A DNA stretch of 64,000 bases from Arthrobacter sp. StoSoilA2 (GCF_019977195.1 NZ_AP024643.1:868001-932000), one strand, 5' to 3'. Positions 18,094-26,948 are shown, counted from the first letter of the stretch. Program-made: numbers and translations. The notes: a model not told the origin generated them from the letters alone.

Positions 18094-19323
18094 ATGAGCC
18101 AAACAGCTACCGCACTTCAGCTCGACAGCGAACAGACAACCAAGCTCCACTCGTTGTACCGGCGCCTTCACGCGCATCCGGAACTGTCCATGCAGGAGTT
18201 CGCCACCGCCACACTGATCGAGGAGCAGTTGGACGCACTGGGCATTGAGCATTTCCGCTGCGGTGGCACAGGGGTGGCGGGAATCCTCAGGAACGGCGAC
18301 GGTCCCGTGGTTGCCTTCCGTGCGGACTCCGATGGCCTGCCCATCGAGGAAGCCACCGGGCTGGATTACGCCAGCAAGGACACCGGAACGCTGCCGGACG
18401 GCACCTCGGTTCCGGTAATGCACGGCTGTGGCCACGACACGCACGTGGCCAGCCTGCTCGGTGCCGCCGAGGTGCTGGCAGGGAACCGGGATGCCTGGTC
18501 CGGGACCCTGGTCTTGATTTTCCAACCGGGGGAGGAGACCGCGGCAGGCGCACTTGCGATGCTCGACGACGGGCTGTGGGACAAGGCTCCCCGGCCGGAA
18601 GTGGTCTTCGGGCAGCATGTCATGCCGCGCCCTGTGCGAACGGTCGCCATTTCAAGCGGTCCCGTGGCGGCCATGGCCGATTCGCTCCGCGTCACGGTTC
18701 ACGGCCAGCAGTCGCACGGCTCCCAGCCGCAGGATGCCATCGATCCAATCGTTATGGCCGCGCACATGGTCACCCGGCTCCAGGGGATTGTGTCCCGCGA
18801 GCTGGACCCGCGGAAGTCCGCCGTCGTAACGGTCGGTACCTTTCATGCCGGGCTCAAGGAGAACATCATCCCGGCGTCGGCGGAGTTCACTTTGAACATC
18901 CGCACGTTCGACGAGGACGTCCGCGGACTTGTCTTGTCCGCTGTCCGTCGCATCATCGAGGCCGAGGCTGCCGCATCCGGCGCGCCGAAGCCTGAGATCG
19001 AGGAGATGTACCGCTTCCCGCAATGCTTCAACGATCCCGACGCCGTTCCTGCCGTGATCGAGGCACTGCGCGCTCAGCTGGGGACTGAGTCGGTGGAAAT
19101 CACCCCGCCGATGATGGGCAGCGAAGACTTCGGGCACCTGGGAACGGCGATCGGAGTGCCGTCCGTGTTCTGGATGTTCGGCGGAACTCCTGCAGCCGGG
19201 CACGAGGGCCCCGGTCCCATCCCCGTGAACCACTCGCCGTTCTTCGCCCCCGAGCTGGAAGGCTCCTTGGCCGGAGGCGTCTCGGCCGCCGTCGCCGTGC
19301 TGATGTCCCGGCTGGGCAACTGA
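18094..19323 (+). CDS. M20 family amidohydrolase (HipO/AbgA-like)
   Basis: A 409-residue metal-dependent amidohydrolase, cytoplasmic, likely cleaving an N-acyl amino acid or related amide. Metal-binding segments are clear: MHGCGHDTHVAS (about 109-120), the Glu pair in FQPGEETAAGA (about 145-155) and HSPFF near the C-terminus. The dimerisation domain contains GQQSHGSQPQDAIDPI. It begins 49 bp after the membrane-protein gene with AAGGAAG upstream, so import and hydrolysis appear coupled in one operon. Confidence 0.92.
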   Translation: MSQTATALQLDSEQTTKLHSLYRRLHAHPELSMQEFATATLIEEQLDALGIEHFRCGGTGVAGILRNGDGPVVAFRADSDGLPIEEATGLDYASKDTGTLPDGTSVPVMHGCGHDTHVASLLGAAEVLAGNRDAWSGTLVLIFQPGEETAAGALAMLDDGLWDKAPRPEVVFGQHVMPRPVRTVAISSGPVAAMADSLRVTVHGQQSHGSQPQDAIDPIVMAAHMVTRLQGIVSRELDPRKSAVVTVGTFHAGLKENIIPASAEFTLNIRTFDEDVRGLVLSAVRRIIEAEAAASGAPKPEIEEMYRFPQCFNDPDAVPAVIEALRAQLGTESVEITPPMMGSEDFGHLGTAIGVPSVFWMFGGTPAAGHEGPGPIPVNHSPFFAPELEGSLAGGVSAAVAVLMSRLGN

Positions 19324-19342
19324 GAATTTCAAGGACATTCCC

Positions 19343-20608
19343 ATGACTTCAGCTCTGACAGATTCTTTGACCCAACCACAAAGCGCCACAGACGCACCGC
19401 CGTCGGTAAGCCCAAACCTGCAAGCAGCCCAGGGCCCGCTCGCCGGCAGGCTCGTGGTGGACCTCAGCCGGGCACTTGCCGGTCCGCACGCCGCCATGAT
19501 GATGGGCGATCTTGGGGCGCGGGTCATCAAGATTGAAAACCCGGGTACGGGAGACGATACGCGCGGGTGGGGTCCACCGTTCGTGGGTCCGGAGGACGAT
19601 CCGCAAGCCACGTACTTCCTGTCATGCAACCGCAACAAGGAATCCCTCACGCTGGACCTCAAGAGCGAGGACGGCCGGACCGTCCTCCGTCAACTGTTGG
19701 AGCGCGCCGACGTCGTGGTGGAAAACTTCCGGCCAGGGGTTCTGGAACGGCTCGGCTTCAGCACCGACGCCATGCACCGCATCAACCCGCGCTTGGTGAT
19801 CCTCTCCATCACGGGTTTCGGCCATGACGGTCCTGAATCGCACCGCAGCGGTTATGACCAGATCCTGCAGGGCGAAGCCGGGCTCATGTCCCTCACCGGT
19901 TCCGGGCCCAATGATCCACAGCGGGTGGGTGTGCCGATCGCCGATCTCCTGTCCGGGATGTACGGTGCGTATGGCGTGGTGGCTGCTTTGTTGGAACGGG
20001 AGCATACGGGCCGCGGGCAAGTGGTGCGGACGTCGCTGCTTGCGTCCCTTTTGGGTGTCCACGCCTTCCAGGGCACCAAGGTCACCGTTGCCGGTGAAGC
20101 CCCGGAAGCGCAGGGAAACCATCACCCGTCCATTGCGCCGTACGGGCTCTTCCGCTGCCGGGGTGGCAGTGTCCAGATCAGCGTTGGGAGCGAGAAGCTG
20201 TGGGCGGCGTTTGCTGCCGCCTTTGGAATCGACCCCTACGCTCCTGGCCTGGCCACGAACGCGGACCGGGTCCGAAACCGCTCCCGTGTCATCGACGTTG
20301 TGGAGGCTGCCTTCGCCGATTACGACGCCGAGCCACTCCTCGCCAAGCTCAGCGACGCAGGCATTCCGGCCGGGAAAGTCCGGACACTCAAGGAAGTCTA
20401 CGAGTGGCCGCAGCTTACCTCGCAAGGACTGCTGGTGGACGTCGAACACCCCGTTCTGGGGCCCGTCACTTTGCCGGGGCCTCCATTGCGCTTCTTCGAC
20501 AACGCCGACGGCGCTGAGTCCACGCGCCGTGCCCACACTGCGCCGCCGCTGCTCAACCAGCACGGCGACGGAATCCGCGAATGGCTCGCCGCCGGGGAGG
20601 TGGGCTGA
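19343..20608 (+). CDS. CaiB/BaiF family CoA transferase
   Basis: A 421-residue class III CoA transferase that should move CoA between acyl groups. Hallmarks are LVVDLSRALAGPHAAMMMGDLGA-like opening (about 33-55), KIENPGTGDDTRGWGPPF, and VGVPIADLLSGMYG containing the catalytic-region Asp (about 200). It lies 19 bp after the M20 gene and is immediately followed (TGAATG) by the carboxyltransferase, so the carboxylate released by hydrolysis may be activated here. Confidence 0.92.
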   Translation: MTSALTDSLTQPQSATDAPPSVSPNLQAAQGPLAGRLVVDLSRALAGPHAAMMMGDLGARVIKIENPGTGDDTRGWGPPFVGPEDDPQATYFLSCNRNKESLTLDLKSEDGRTVLRQLLERADVVVENFRPGVLERLGFSTDAMHRINPRLVILSITGFGHDGPESHRSGYDQILQGEAGLMSLTGSGPNDPQRVGVPIADLLSGMYGAYGVVAALLEREHTGRGQVVRTSLLASLLGVHAFQGTKVTVAGEAPEAQGNHHPSIAPYGLFRCRGGSVQISVGSEKLWAAFAAAFGIDPYAPGLATNADRVRNRSRVIDVVEAAFADYDAEPLLAKLSDAGIPAGKVRTLKEVYEWPQLTSQGLLVDVEHPVLGPVTLPGPPLRFFDNADGAESTRRAHTAPPLLNQHGDGIREWLAAGEVG

Positions 20609-22186
20609 ATGGCGACAACTGCCACCCGCCGTCGGCTTGGGGTCCGGGAGCTGCTGGAGGAAACGCTCGACGCCGGGACTTTCGTTTCGTGGGATCGTCC
20701 GGTTCGTGGCGCGCAGGGTTCCTCGGGTTCGGCTGATGCTGTGTCCGCTGACTACGCTGCCGACCTGGAAGCGGCGCACGAGAAGTCCGGCAGTGATGAG
20801 TCCGTCCTCACGGGCGAAGGCCGGATACGCAACCACCGCGTGGTGGTTGTCGCATCTGACTTTGCCTTCCTGGCCGGCTCGATCGGGCGAGACGCGGCGC
20901 AAAGGCTCGTAGCCGCCGTCGAACGTGCAACGGATCTGGGCCTCCCGCTCGTGGCCATGCCGGCGTCGGGCGGGACCCGCATGCAAGAGGGAACCAGTGC
21001 GTTCCTGGCCATGGTGGAGATTGTGGCGGCGGTCCAGGCGCATCGTTCGGCCGGGCTGCCCTATTTGGTGTATCTGCGGCATCCCACCACCGGGGGCGTC
21101 ATGGCGTCGTGGGGTTCGTTGGGGCACGTCACCGCGGCTGAGCCGGGTGCGCTCCTGGGCTTTCTCGGCCCGCGCGTGTACGAAGCCCTGCATGGCGAGC
21201 AGTTCCCTTCAGGAGTGCAGACCGCCGAGAACCTGTTCGATCACGGCCTGGTGGACGCCGTGGTTCCCGCTGAAGGACTGCGCGATTACTTTGGGCGTGT
21301 TCTGGACCTGTTGCGTCCTAACGCTGCCGTGACCCCGATGGCTGCCTCCCTGCTCAGCGCGGACGCCCCAGCCACGTCCCGGGATGCTGGGGCTGCAGTG
21401 ACCTCGGACGTAGGCGCGTGGGAGTCCGTGCTGCGCTCAAGGGATCCGCTCAGGCCGTCTCCGGGTGAGCTTCTCCGGGAGACCGCGGACGGTGTGGTGC
21501 TGCTGCGCGGTGCGGGCGATGGCGCCAAGGACCACGGAATGCTCGTGGCACTCGCCAGCTTTGGCGGGACCTCCTGTGTGGTGGTGGGGCATCACCGCAC
21601 CAGCTCCGATGCAGCTGCTGTTGACAGACCCGTAGCGATGGGTCCCGCCTCCTTGAGGGACGCGCGGCGTGGCATGCGGCTCGCCCAGGAACTGAACCTG
21701 CCGCTCGTCACGATCATCGACACTGCAGGTGCCGCACTGTCGAAGGAAGCCGAAGAGGGTGGGCTGGCCACCGAAATTGCCCGGTCCCTCTATGACCTGT
21801 TGGGCCTCGGATCGCCAACGTTATCGGTCATGGTGGGCCAAGGTACCGGAGGAGGGGCACTGGCACTGCTGCCCGCCGACCGGACCATCGCTGCCCGGAA
21901 CGCCTGGCTCGCACCGCTGCCGCCGGAGGGTGCCAGCGCCATCGTCCACAGAACCACGTCGCGTGCTCCGGAACTCGCGCAGGCCCAAGGCATCACGGCC
22001 GCCGCGCTCGCAGCCAGCGGAGTGGTAGACGTGGTGGTGGAGGAGAATCCCGACGCCGCGGAAGAACCCGTTGATTTCTGCCGCCGCATCGGTGACGTGA
22101 TCGCCGTCGAGCTCCAAGGCCTTGCCCGGCGGGGTGCCCCCGGGCTCCAGCAGCGACGGGCAAAATATCGCGCGCTGGTGTCGTAG
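20609..22186 (+). CDS. Fused beta/alpha acyl-CoA carboxyltransferase (AccD3-like)
   Basis: A 525-residue protein with both halves of an acetyl/acyl-CoA carboxyltransferase. The beta-like half (about 1-240) contains MPASGGTRMQEG and TTGGVMASWGSLGH; the alpha-like half (about 260-525) contains LRDARRGMRLAQ, TIIDTAGAALSKEAEEGG and GQGTGGGALALLPADR. No biotin carboxylase or biotin carrier gene is present in the window. It may work with a biotin carboxylase encoded elsewhere, or act on a malonyl-type thioester without biotin. The ATG directly follows the CoA-transferase stop. Confidence 0.85.
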   Translation: MATTATRRRLGVRELLEETLDAGTFVSWDRPVRGAQGSSGSADAVSADYAADLEAAHEKSGSDESVLTGEGRIRNHRVVVVASDFAFLAGSIGRDAAQRLVAAVERATDLGLPLVAMPASGGTRMQEGTSAFLAMVEIVAAVQAHRSAGLPYLVYLRHPTTGGVMASWGSLGHVTAAEPGALLGFLGPRVYEALHGEQFPSGVQTAENLFDHGLVDAVVPAEGLRDYFGRVLDLLRPNAAVTPMAASLLSADAPATSRDAGAAVTSDVGAWESVLRSRDPLRPSPGELLRETADGVVLLRGAGDGAKDHGMLVALASFGGTSCVVVGHHRTSSDAAAVDRPVAMGPASLRDARRGMRLAQELNLPLVTIIDTAGAALSKEAEEGGLATEIARSLYDLLGLGSPTLSVMVGQGTGGGALALLPADRTIAARNAWLAPLPPEGASAIVHRTTSRAPELAQAQGITAAALAASGVVDVVVEENPDAAEEPVDFCRRIGDVIAVELQGLARRGAPGLQQRRAKYRALVS

Positions 22187-22193
22187 CGGCCGG

Positions 22194-22227
22194 AGCCCTG
22201 CCCGTTCCTTGGCCAGCGGGCAGGGCT
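22194..22227. terminator. Hairpin between convergent operons
   Basis: AGCCCTGCCCG (22194-22204) and CGGGCAGGGCT (22217-22227) are perfect complements with a 12-base loop, in the 63-bp space where the carboxyltransferase and the hydantoinase-like gene converge. No long T run. Confidence 0.6.
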
Positions 22228-22249
22228 TCAGCCTATCCTTGCGGGGCAG

Positions 22250-23674
22250 TCAGCAAGCCGGCCGGTTGAGCACGTCGCTGGACACGCGTTGTTTGAGCAG
22301 GGAACCTCCGGGACCCTTGAGTAGCTTCCGGTCCTTCACCATGATTGTTCCGCGGAGCACGGTCATGCTCGGCCACGCCGCAACTTTGTAGCCCTCCCAG
22401 GGTGTGTAGTCTGCCTCGTGAAGATCCGAGGCCGTAATTTGGCGTTCCGCACTGGTATCAAGGACTGCGAGGTCAGCGTCGCTGCCAATCGAGATAACGC
22501 CCTTCTGTGGATAGAGGCCAAGGATCTTCGCCGCATTCGCAGACGTTATATCGACGAAACGCGTCAGGTCCAGGCCACGCTTTGCGACGCCCTCGGTGTA
22601 GGCCACGGCCATCCGCATTTCCACCCCGGCATGGCCTCCGGTGGCGTCGAATATGGTCTTGCCACGCGTTTTGACGTCCAGATCGGTGCACACTCCATCA
22701 GTGGCCAGGGTGCTGAGCGAGCCATTGAGCAGCGATTCCCACATCGAGTCACGGTCATCCTCGGACTTCAGAGACGGGTACGTGTGATAAATCGCGCCGT
22801 TCTTCTGCCGGTAGTCGTCCGCTGTGAAATAGGCGTAGTGGGGAAGGATCTCTCCGTATACAGCCTGGCCACGTCCGCGGGCCTCGCGAATGGCGTCCAC
22901 GCCTTCGCGCGCACTGACGTGCATCAGGTAGATGGGTGCACCTACGTGCTGGGCAAGCGTAATCGCCCGCTGAAATGAAAGTTTCTCGGACAGGTTGTTG
23001 TGTGCGTGATGCATGTACTCGATGCCGGTCTTGCCCTCCCGCTGCAACTTCTTGTAGGAGTACATGACGATGTCGTCGTCTTCGGCGTGCACAGCGAGCA
23101 TCGCGCCGGCGGCAGCCGTTTGCTCCATCAGCCCCCACATGTTGCCCAAGTCAGTTTTCTGTTTCGGCCGCGTCGGCGTCGTATTCGTCATCCACACCTT
23201 GTAACTGCCGTGGCCGCCTGCCACGGCGTCAGGAATCTGCTCCAAAACCTCGAAGGGAATTTCGGGTTCCTTGAACGTGCCGTGCAGCGCGTAATCGGTG
23301 TAGGTAGAGCCGGCCCACTCGGCGGACTTCCGCGCGAACGATTCGGACAGTTCGTCACCGGGCTTCCAATGTGCGAAATCAACAAGCGTGGTGGTCCCGC
23401 CGTAAATGGCTCCCTCGCTGACGCGGTCCGGTCCGAAGCACATGATGCCGCTCTCGGCAGCGGTTGGAAGGACGGAATTCGTGTGGACGTGTGGGTCCAC
23501 GCCGCCGGGCACCACGAGCTGACCCTTAAGGTCTACCGTCTCCCGGGCTTCGTCGGGTGCGCCCGCGCCCGGTGCCCGAAGCGAGACGATCTTGCCATCG
23601 GAAATACCAATATCCAGCTTGCTGGCTCCGGAGGGCGTGACGACCAACCCATTGGTCAGGAGGAGATCAAACAT
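22250..23674 (-). CDS. Dihydropyrimidinase/hydantoinase-like amidohydrolase
   Basis: A 474-residue cyclic amidohydrolase expected to open a ring amide such as a hydantoin or dihydropyrimidine. Visible metal-site elements are DPHVHT (about 63-68), the carbamylated-Lys candidate in HGSYKVWMT (about 157), LAVHAED and YLMHVSAREG. The loop after the first His pair (NSVLPTAA) differs from classical D-hydantoinases, so the substrate may differ. The start at 23674 has GGAG upstream and overlaps the preceding gene's stop by 8 bp. Last gene of the minus-strand operon. Confidence 0.88.
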   Translation of the reverse strand: MFDLLLTNGLVVTPSGASKLDIGISDGKIVSLRAPGAGAPDEARETVDLKGQLVVPGGVDPHVHTNSVLPTAAESGIMCFGPDRVSEGAIYGGTTTLVDFAHWKPGDELSESFARKSAEWAGSTYTDYALHGTFKEPEIPFEVLEQIPDAVAGGHGSYKVWMTNTTPTRPKQKTDLGNMWGLMEQTAAAGAMLAVHAEDDDIVMYSYKKLQREGKTGIEYMHHAHNNLSEKLSFQRAITLAQHVGAPIYLMHVSAREGVDAIREARGRGQAVYGEILPHYAYFTADDYRQKNGAIYHTYPSLKSEDDRDSMWESLLNGSLSTLATDGVCTDLDVKTRGKTIFDATGGHAGVEMRMAVAYTEGVAKRGLDLTRFVDITSANAAKILGLYPQKGVISIGSDADLAVLDTSAERQITASDLHEADYTPWEGYKVAAWPSMTVLRGTIMVKDRKLLKGPGGSLLKQRVSSDVLNRPAC

Positions 23675-24632
23675 GGGGGACCTGCGCATTCGTAGTGTCG
23701 GGAGTTTCCAAGGAGAAGGGTTCAGTACTGAAATAGCGCGAGGCCAGCGTGACCTTGGCCGAGACACGGGCGTTGACCAGTTGTGAAACGGACACGTCCG
23801 CGGCCGCGCTCAGCAGCATCGCGGTCTTTTCGCGCGACCATTGCCTGTCGCTTTGGAGCAGTTCCAGCATGTCGTCCAAGGCGAGCCTTGCCGCCTCATC
23901 CAGGGTGTCGCCGTCGCCGATTGTTATGACCGAACCGCCGCTGAGGACCACTGGCCGCTGGATGCCGTCTGCAACTCGAATTGTGGACCCAGGAACAACC
24001 GTGCAGGAGAGCCGCACGCTGCCTTCGACCTCGACCGCGGTCAGCGAGCACTCGCCATCCCCCTGCGCCGCGTGCAGGTCGCCGGCGTACAGCATCGCCT
24101 CGGCTACTTGGACAGGGATCACGACGGCGGAACCTGCAGTTACGTCCTTGCAATCCATATTGCCGCCATGGATTCCTACGGTGCTGGAGTTCGGGCCGGC
24201 ACCCACAGGTGCCACTCCGATCTTCCCCACCATGGGACGCACAGGAATGGTTGTGTCCTCATCGAACACAACATGGCCATTGGCGATCTCCACTACATGG
24301 CCTGCCCGTCCCAGGCCGTCGGTGAACCCGCCGCGTCCTGGCAGCGTCACCATCGCACCGCGATCGTGGATCCTGATTTCGTGGATGTCTATTCGCAAAA
24401 TATCGCCGGGGTTCACTCGGCGAACGGCAACCGGACCAGTGACAGGGATGGACAGTTTCTCGTACTCCCCGGTCTCCTCGAAGAGGCCACCAGTGAGCAG
24501 GCTGCGCGCATCCAGCCAGAAATGCTCGCCCTGATCGACGGTAAGTTCTGGTTTGGCTGCGGACTCGAAGGATAGTGAGGCGTTGCCAAATCCGACGCGC
24601 GGCACTTCCTGCAGCGTCTGCGTTTCGTTCAT
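23667..24632 (-). CDS. Acetamidase/formamidase family protein
   Basis: A 321-residue FmdA/AmdA-type amidase, which releases ammonia from short amides. The conserved core is unmistakable: GIHGGNMDCKDVTAG (about 160-174) followed by YAGDLHAAQGDGE. The start is the ATG at 24632, five bases after GGAGG; an upstream ATG at 24644 abuts the aminotransferase stop but would place that ribosome-binding site inside the gene. It overlaps the hydantoinase-like gene by 8 bp, consistent with a coupled pathway: ring opening, then amide cleavage. Confidence 0.92.
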   Translation of the reverse strand: MNETQTLQEVPRVGFGNASLSFESAAKPELTVDQGEHFWLDARSLLTGGLFEETGEYEKLSIPVTGPVAVRRVNPGDILRIDIHEIRIHDRGAMVTLPGRGGFTDGLGRAGHVVEIANGHVVFDEDTTIPVRPMVGKIGVAPVGAGPNSSTVGIHGGNMDCKDVTAGSAVVIPVQVAEAMLYAGDLHAAQGDGECSLTAVEVEGSVRLSCTVVPGSTIRVADGIQRPVVLSGGSVITIGDGDTLDEAARLALDDMLELLQSDRQWSREKTAMLLSAAADVSVSQLVNARVSAKVTLASRYFSTEPFSLETPDTTNAQVPHV

Positions 24633-24644
24633 GCGTGCCTCCAT

Positions 24645-25619
24645 TCAGGACGGGTAGACGGGTATTGCCCAGTTCTGGTCTTGGGCGACCTGCCCGATCA
24701 CGGCCCTACGGTAGAGGTCCTGGAGGCTGCGGGTGAGGTCTCCGGCTGTTCCGTCGCCGATAGTTGTGCGGTCAACCGAGGCAACGTGGTTTACTTCTGC
24801 GGCACTGCCGCAGACAAACACTTCCTCAGCTGAGTACAGCTCGGTGCGGTCGATGGGCCGGACGTCGACGTCGAGCCCCAGTTCCGTCCGGGCGAGGTGC
24901 AGGACACTGTCCCGGGTGATTCCTTCAAGAATGCTGTCGGTGACGGGGGGAGTGCACAGCCTCCCTTGGCGGACCATGAAGACGTTGTAACCGGCGCCTT
25001 CAGCCACATGTCCGCTTTCGGTAAGAAGCAGCGCGGCGTCATAGCCGTTTCGCTTGGCTTCCAACAGGGCCAGCCTCCCGTTCTGGTAATTGGCAATTGA
25101 CTTGACCCTGGGCGGCATGGACCGATCGGAGAGGCGGGCCCAACTGCTGATTTGCACATCCAGGCCGGTTGCGCCGAAGTAGTTGCCCATGGGAATGGCT
25201 GCCATGAAGACAGTAGAGGGACCCGTGTCTTCCGGCTTTCCATCCTTGGAATCGACGAATACCTGCGCCCGCATATGGAGGTTGCCCCGCAGGTCGTTGG
25301 CGCGAATGAGTCCGAGCAGCTGGTCGCCGAGCTGGTCGATGTCCTGTGGGCCGTCGATTTCCACGACCCTCATGGAATCGATCAGTCGCTTCATATGGTC
25401 GGCCACCCGGAACGCGTACAGTTGCTGGTCGTCCTCGCTCCAATACGCGCGGAAGCCCTCAAAGACCCCGACGCCGTACTTCAGTGATGTGCTCAGCACA
25501 TGAAGGCGGGCATCGGCATAGTCCACCAGCTCGCCGTCGTGGAGGAGGTACTTTACTGGCTGGCCGGGAGCTGGCTGCCTGGTGCCAATTGCGGCTGCTG
25601 CTTCTTGAAAGTCGTCCAT
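24645..25619 (-). CDS. Branched-chain-type aminotransferase (class IV)
   Basis: A 324-residue PLP enzyme of fold type IV. Features are LKYGVGVFEGFRAY (about 47-60), the Schiff-base Lys in VKSIANYQNG (about 173) and LLTESGHVAEGAGYNVF. The family interconverts branched-chain amino acids and 2-oxo acids; a copy inside a catabolic island suggests a dedicated amino acid product or substrate rather than general biosynthesis. It is followed without gap by the acetamidase gene and preceded by a small Cys-rich ORF. Confidence 0.9.
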   Translation of the reverse strand: MDDFQEAAAAIGTRQPAPGQPVKYLLHDGELVDYADARLHVLSTSLKYGVGVFEGFRAYWSEDDQQLYAFRVADHMKRLIDSMRVVEIDGPQDIDQLGDQLLGLIRANDLRGNLHMRAQVFVDSKDGKPEDTGPSTVFMAAIPMGNYFGATGLDVQISSWARLSDRSMPPRVKSIANYQNGRLALLEAKRNGYDAALLLTESGHVAEGAGYNVFMVRQGRLCTPPVTDSILEGITRDSVLHLARTELGLDVDVRPIDRTELYSAEEVFVCGSAAEVNHVASVDRTTIGDGTAGDLTRSLQDLYRRAVIGQVAQDQNWAIPVYPS

Positions 25620-25634
25620 GGTAGGTTCCGTTCC

Positions 25635-25823
25635 TCATCTATCTGTGCTGGCGGGCATGACAGCCAGCAGCTTCATCTCAAGCGGCACTTGCTCACTATA
25701 TTGAAGTCCCTTCTCGGTGATGTCAATGGTTCCGACTGTCTTGTGGCCGCCTCCAGGGGCGCAAGTAGCCACGGAGGGGCAAGCGTGGCAGAATCCGCAC
25801 TGCAGCTCCTCTAAGTGCGCCAA
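25635..25823 (-). CDS. Small Cys-rich protein (possible), first gene of the minus operon
   Basis: A 62-residue ORF with four cysteines near its N-terminus (CGFCHAC, then VATC), a spacing that could bind zinc or an iron-sulfur cluster. The start would be a TTG at 25823 with a weak GCCGGA upstream. It lies 15 bp before the aminotransferase, in the same direction. I cannot name a family. It could be a true small metal-binding protein or a chance frame in the divergent promoter region; the clustering of cysteines and the tight spacing favour the former slightly. Confidence 0.42.
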   Translation of the reverse strand: MAHLEELQCGFCHACPSVATCAPGGGHKTVGTIDITEKGLQYSEQVPLEMKLLAVMPASTDR

Positions 25824-25896
25824 TCCGGCGATTTTCCCAAAAAGGAGTGCAATTCGTCACACTTGGCGCTACAGTCAAATTCAATAAAGTGATGAG

Positions 25897-25909
25897 ACTT
25901 TGATATGAG
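25897..25909 (+). promoter_or_regulatory. Shared CTTYGATAT motif, ABC-operon promoter
   Basis: ACTTTGATATGAG lies 36 bp before the first ATG of the plus-strand operon. The same motif occurs at 37704-37716 and 40153-40165 ahead of two other units of the island. AAAGT (25886-25890) and ACTTT (25897-25901) form inverted arms around it. It is probably a -10 region overlapping an operator. Confidence 0.45.
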
Positions 25910-25944
25910 GCCCTCGCCCGTCAAGGTCCGAACAGGAGCTGAAC

Positions 25945-26064
25945 ATGTACCAGCCATCGGTCCGTAACCAGGACGATCTTCAATACATTGTGAGTGGGCT
26001 CAACGCGAGCACACCTAACAACTCCCTCTCAAACTCCCGGGGACTTCGTGAGGAGGCTCCATGA
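25945..26064 (+). CDS. 39-residue leader or small protein ahead of the ABC operon
   Basis: A short frame starting MYQPSVRNQDDLQY and ending REEAP. It has a good ribosome-binding site (AGGAG, eight bases from the ATG) and its stop overlaps the permease start as ATGA. It is too hydrophilic to be a membrane or signal peptide. The arrangement suggests a real translated unit coupled to the permease. It could be a regulatory leader, a tiny protein, or the remnant of a longer gene. No family recognised. Confidence 0.5.
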   Translation: MYQPSVRNQDDLQYIVSGLNASTPNNSLSNSRGLREEAP

Positions 26065-26948
26065 GCATTCAAGGGCTTCCGCGTACATCGCCCGGCCTCC
26101 GCGTCACGGGGTGGGCCCGCCGCGGCCAGAGCCTCCTGATGAACCGGTCGAGCACCATCATGGTCGCAATCGCGGTGACCATCATTGTGGGATTGCCGCT
26201 TATGGCCATGGTGGCTCCGCTGCCGCACGACCCATTGCGTCCGGATACGGACGCAATCGGTATTGCACCCAACGGCACCCATTGGTTTGGCACTGATGGA
26301 AATGGGATGGACATTTTCTCCCGCACCATCGAGGCTGCGAAGCTGGACCTTCCAGTTGCCCTCGCCGCCACGGCACTGTCGCTGGTAGTTGGCGTTCCTT
26401 TGGGCCTGTTCGCAACGAGCGGCAAGCTCGGCGATGCCATCATGCGCGTCATTGACGCATTTGCAGCCCTTCCGATCATTGTGATCGCGGTGGTCTCCAT
26501 CAAGCTGATGGGTGGTGGGGCGACGGACGTGGTCCTTGCGATCGCTATTGTGGCTGCGCCCAGGTTTGTGCGACTTTCCCGCGCTGCGGCGCTGGCACTT
26601 CGGTCCGCGCGATATGTGGAGGCTGCCGCAGCGATTGGTTGTTCTCCGATCCGCATCGCCTTCAACCACATCTTCCGCAACGCATATGGCGTGGTCCTGG
26701 TGCAGGCAACGCTCACCGCTGCCAACGCGCTCGGAACCATTGCTGCATTGAACTTCCTGGGTGTAGGCGTGAAGCCGCCTACACCCACGTGGGGGGCAAT
26801 GATCAACGATGGCGTCAGCATGCTGATTCGCGGGGAATGGTGGGCTGCTGCCTTTCCCACGCTTGCCATGCTCCTGGCGATTGGTTCCCTGAACGTGATC
26901 GCCGGGGGAATCGAAACCAAGATCGAGCGAGTGGAAAGGGCGCGATGA
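26061..26948 (+). CDS. ABC importer permease, DppC/OppC type
   Basis: A 295-residue membrane component of a peptide/nickel/opine-type ABC importer. About six hydrophobic spans are visible. The opening NGTHWFGTDGNGMDIFSRTI matches the periplasmic-side family signature, and EAAAAIGCSPIRIAFNHIF is the EAA loop that contacts the ATPases. It overlaps the small ORF before it and the ATPase after it by 4 bp each, so all are translationally coupled. The importer genes run C-D-F-B, with the binding protein further downstream. Confidence 0.93.
   Translation: MSIQGLPRTSPGLRVTGWARRGQSLLMNRSSTIMVAIAVTIIVGLPLMAMVAPLPHDPLRPDTDAIGIAPNGTHWFGTDGNGMDIFSRTIEAAKLDLPVALAATALSLVVGVPLGLFATSGKLGDAIMRVIDAFAALPIIVIAVVSIKLMGGGATDVVLAIAIVAAPRFVRLSRAAALALRSARYVEAAAAIGCSPIRIAFNHIFRNAYGVVLVQATLTAANALGTIAALNFLGVGVKPPTPTWGAMINDGVSMLIRGEWWAAAFPTLAMLLAIGSLNVIAGGIETKIERVERAR

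Noticed and set aside
19622..21193. A 523-codon minus-strand frame over the CoA transferase and carboxyltransferase genes.
   Set aside because: Crosses the boundary of two well-supported genes and has no recognisable domain.
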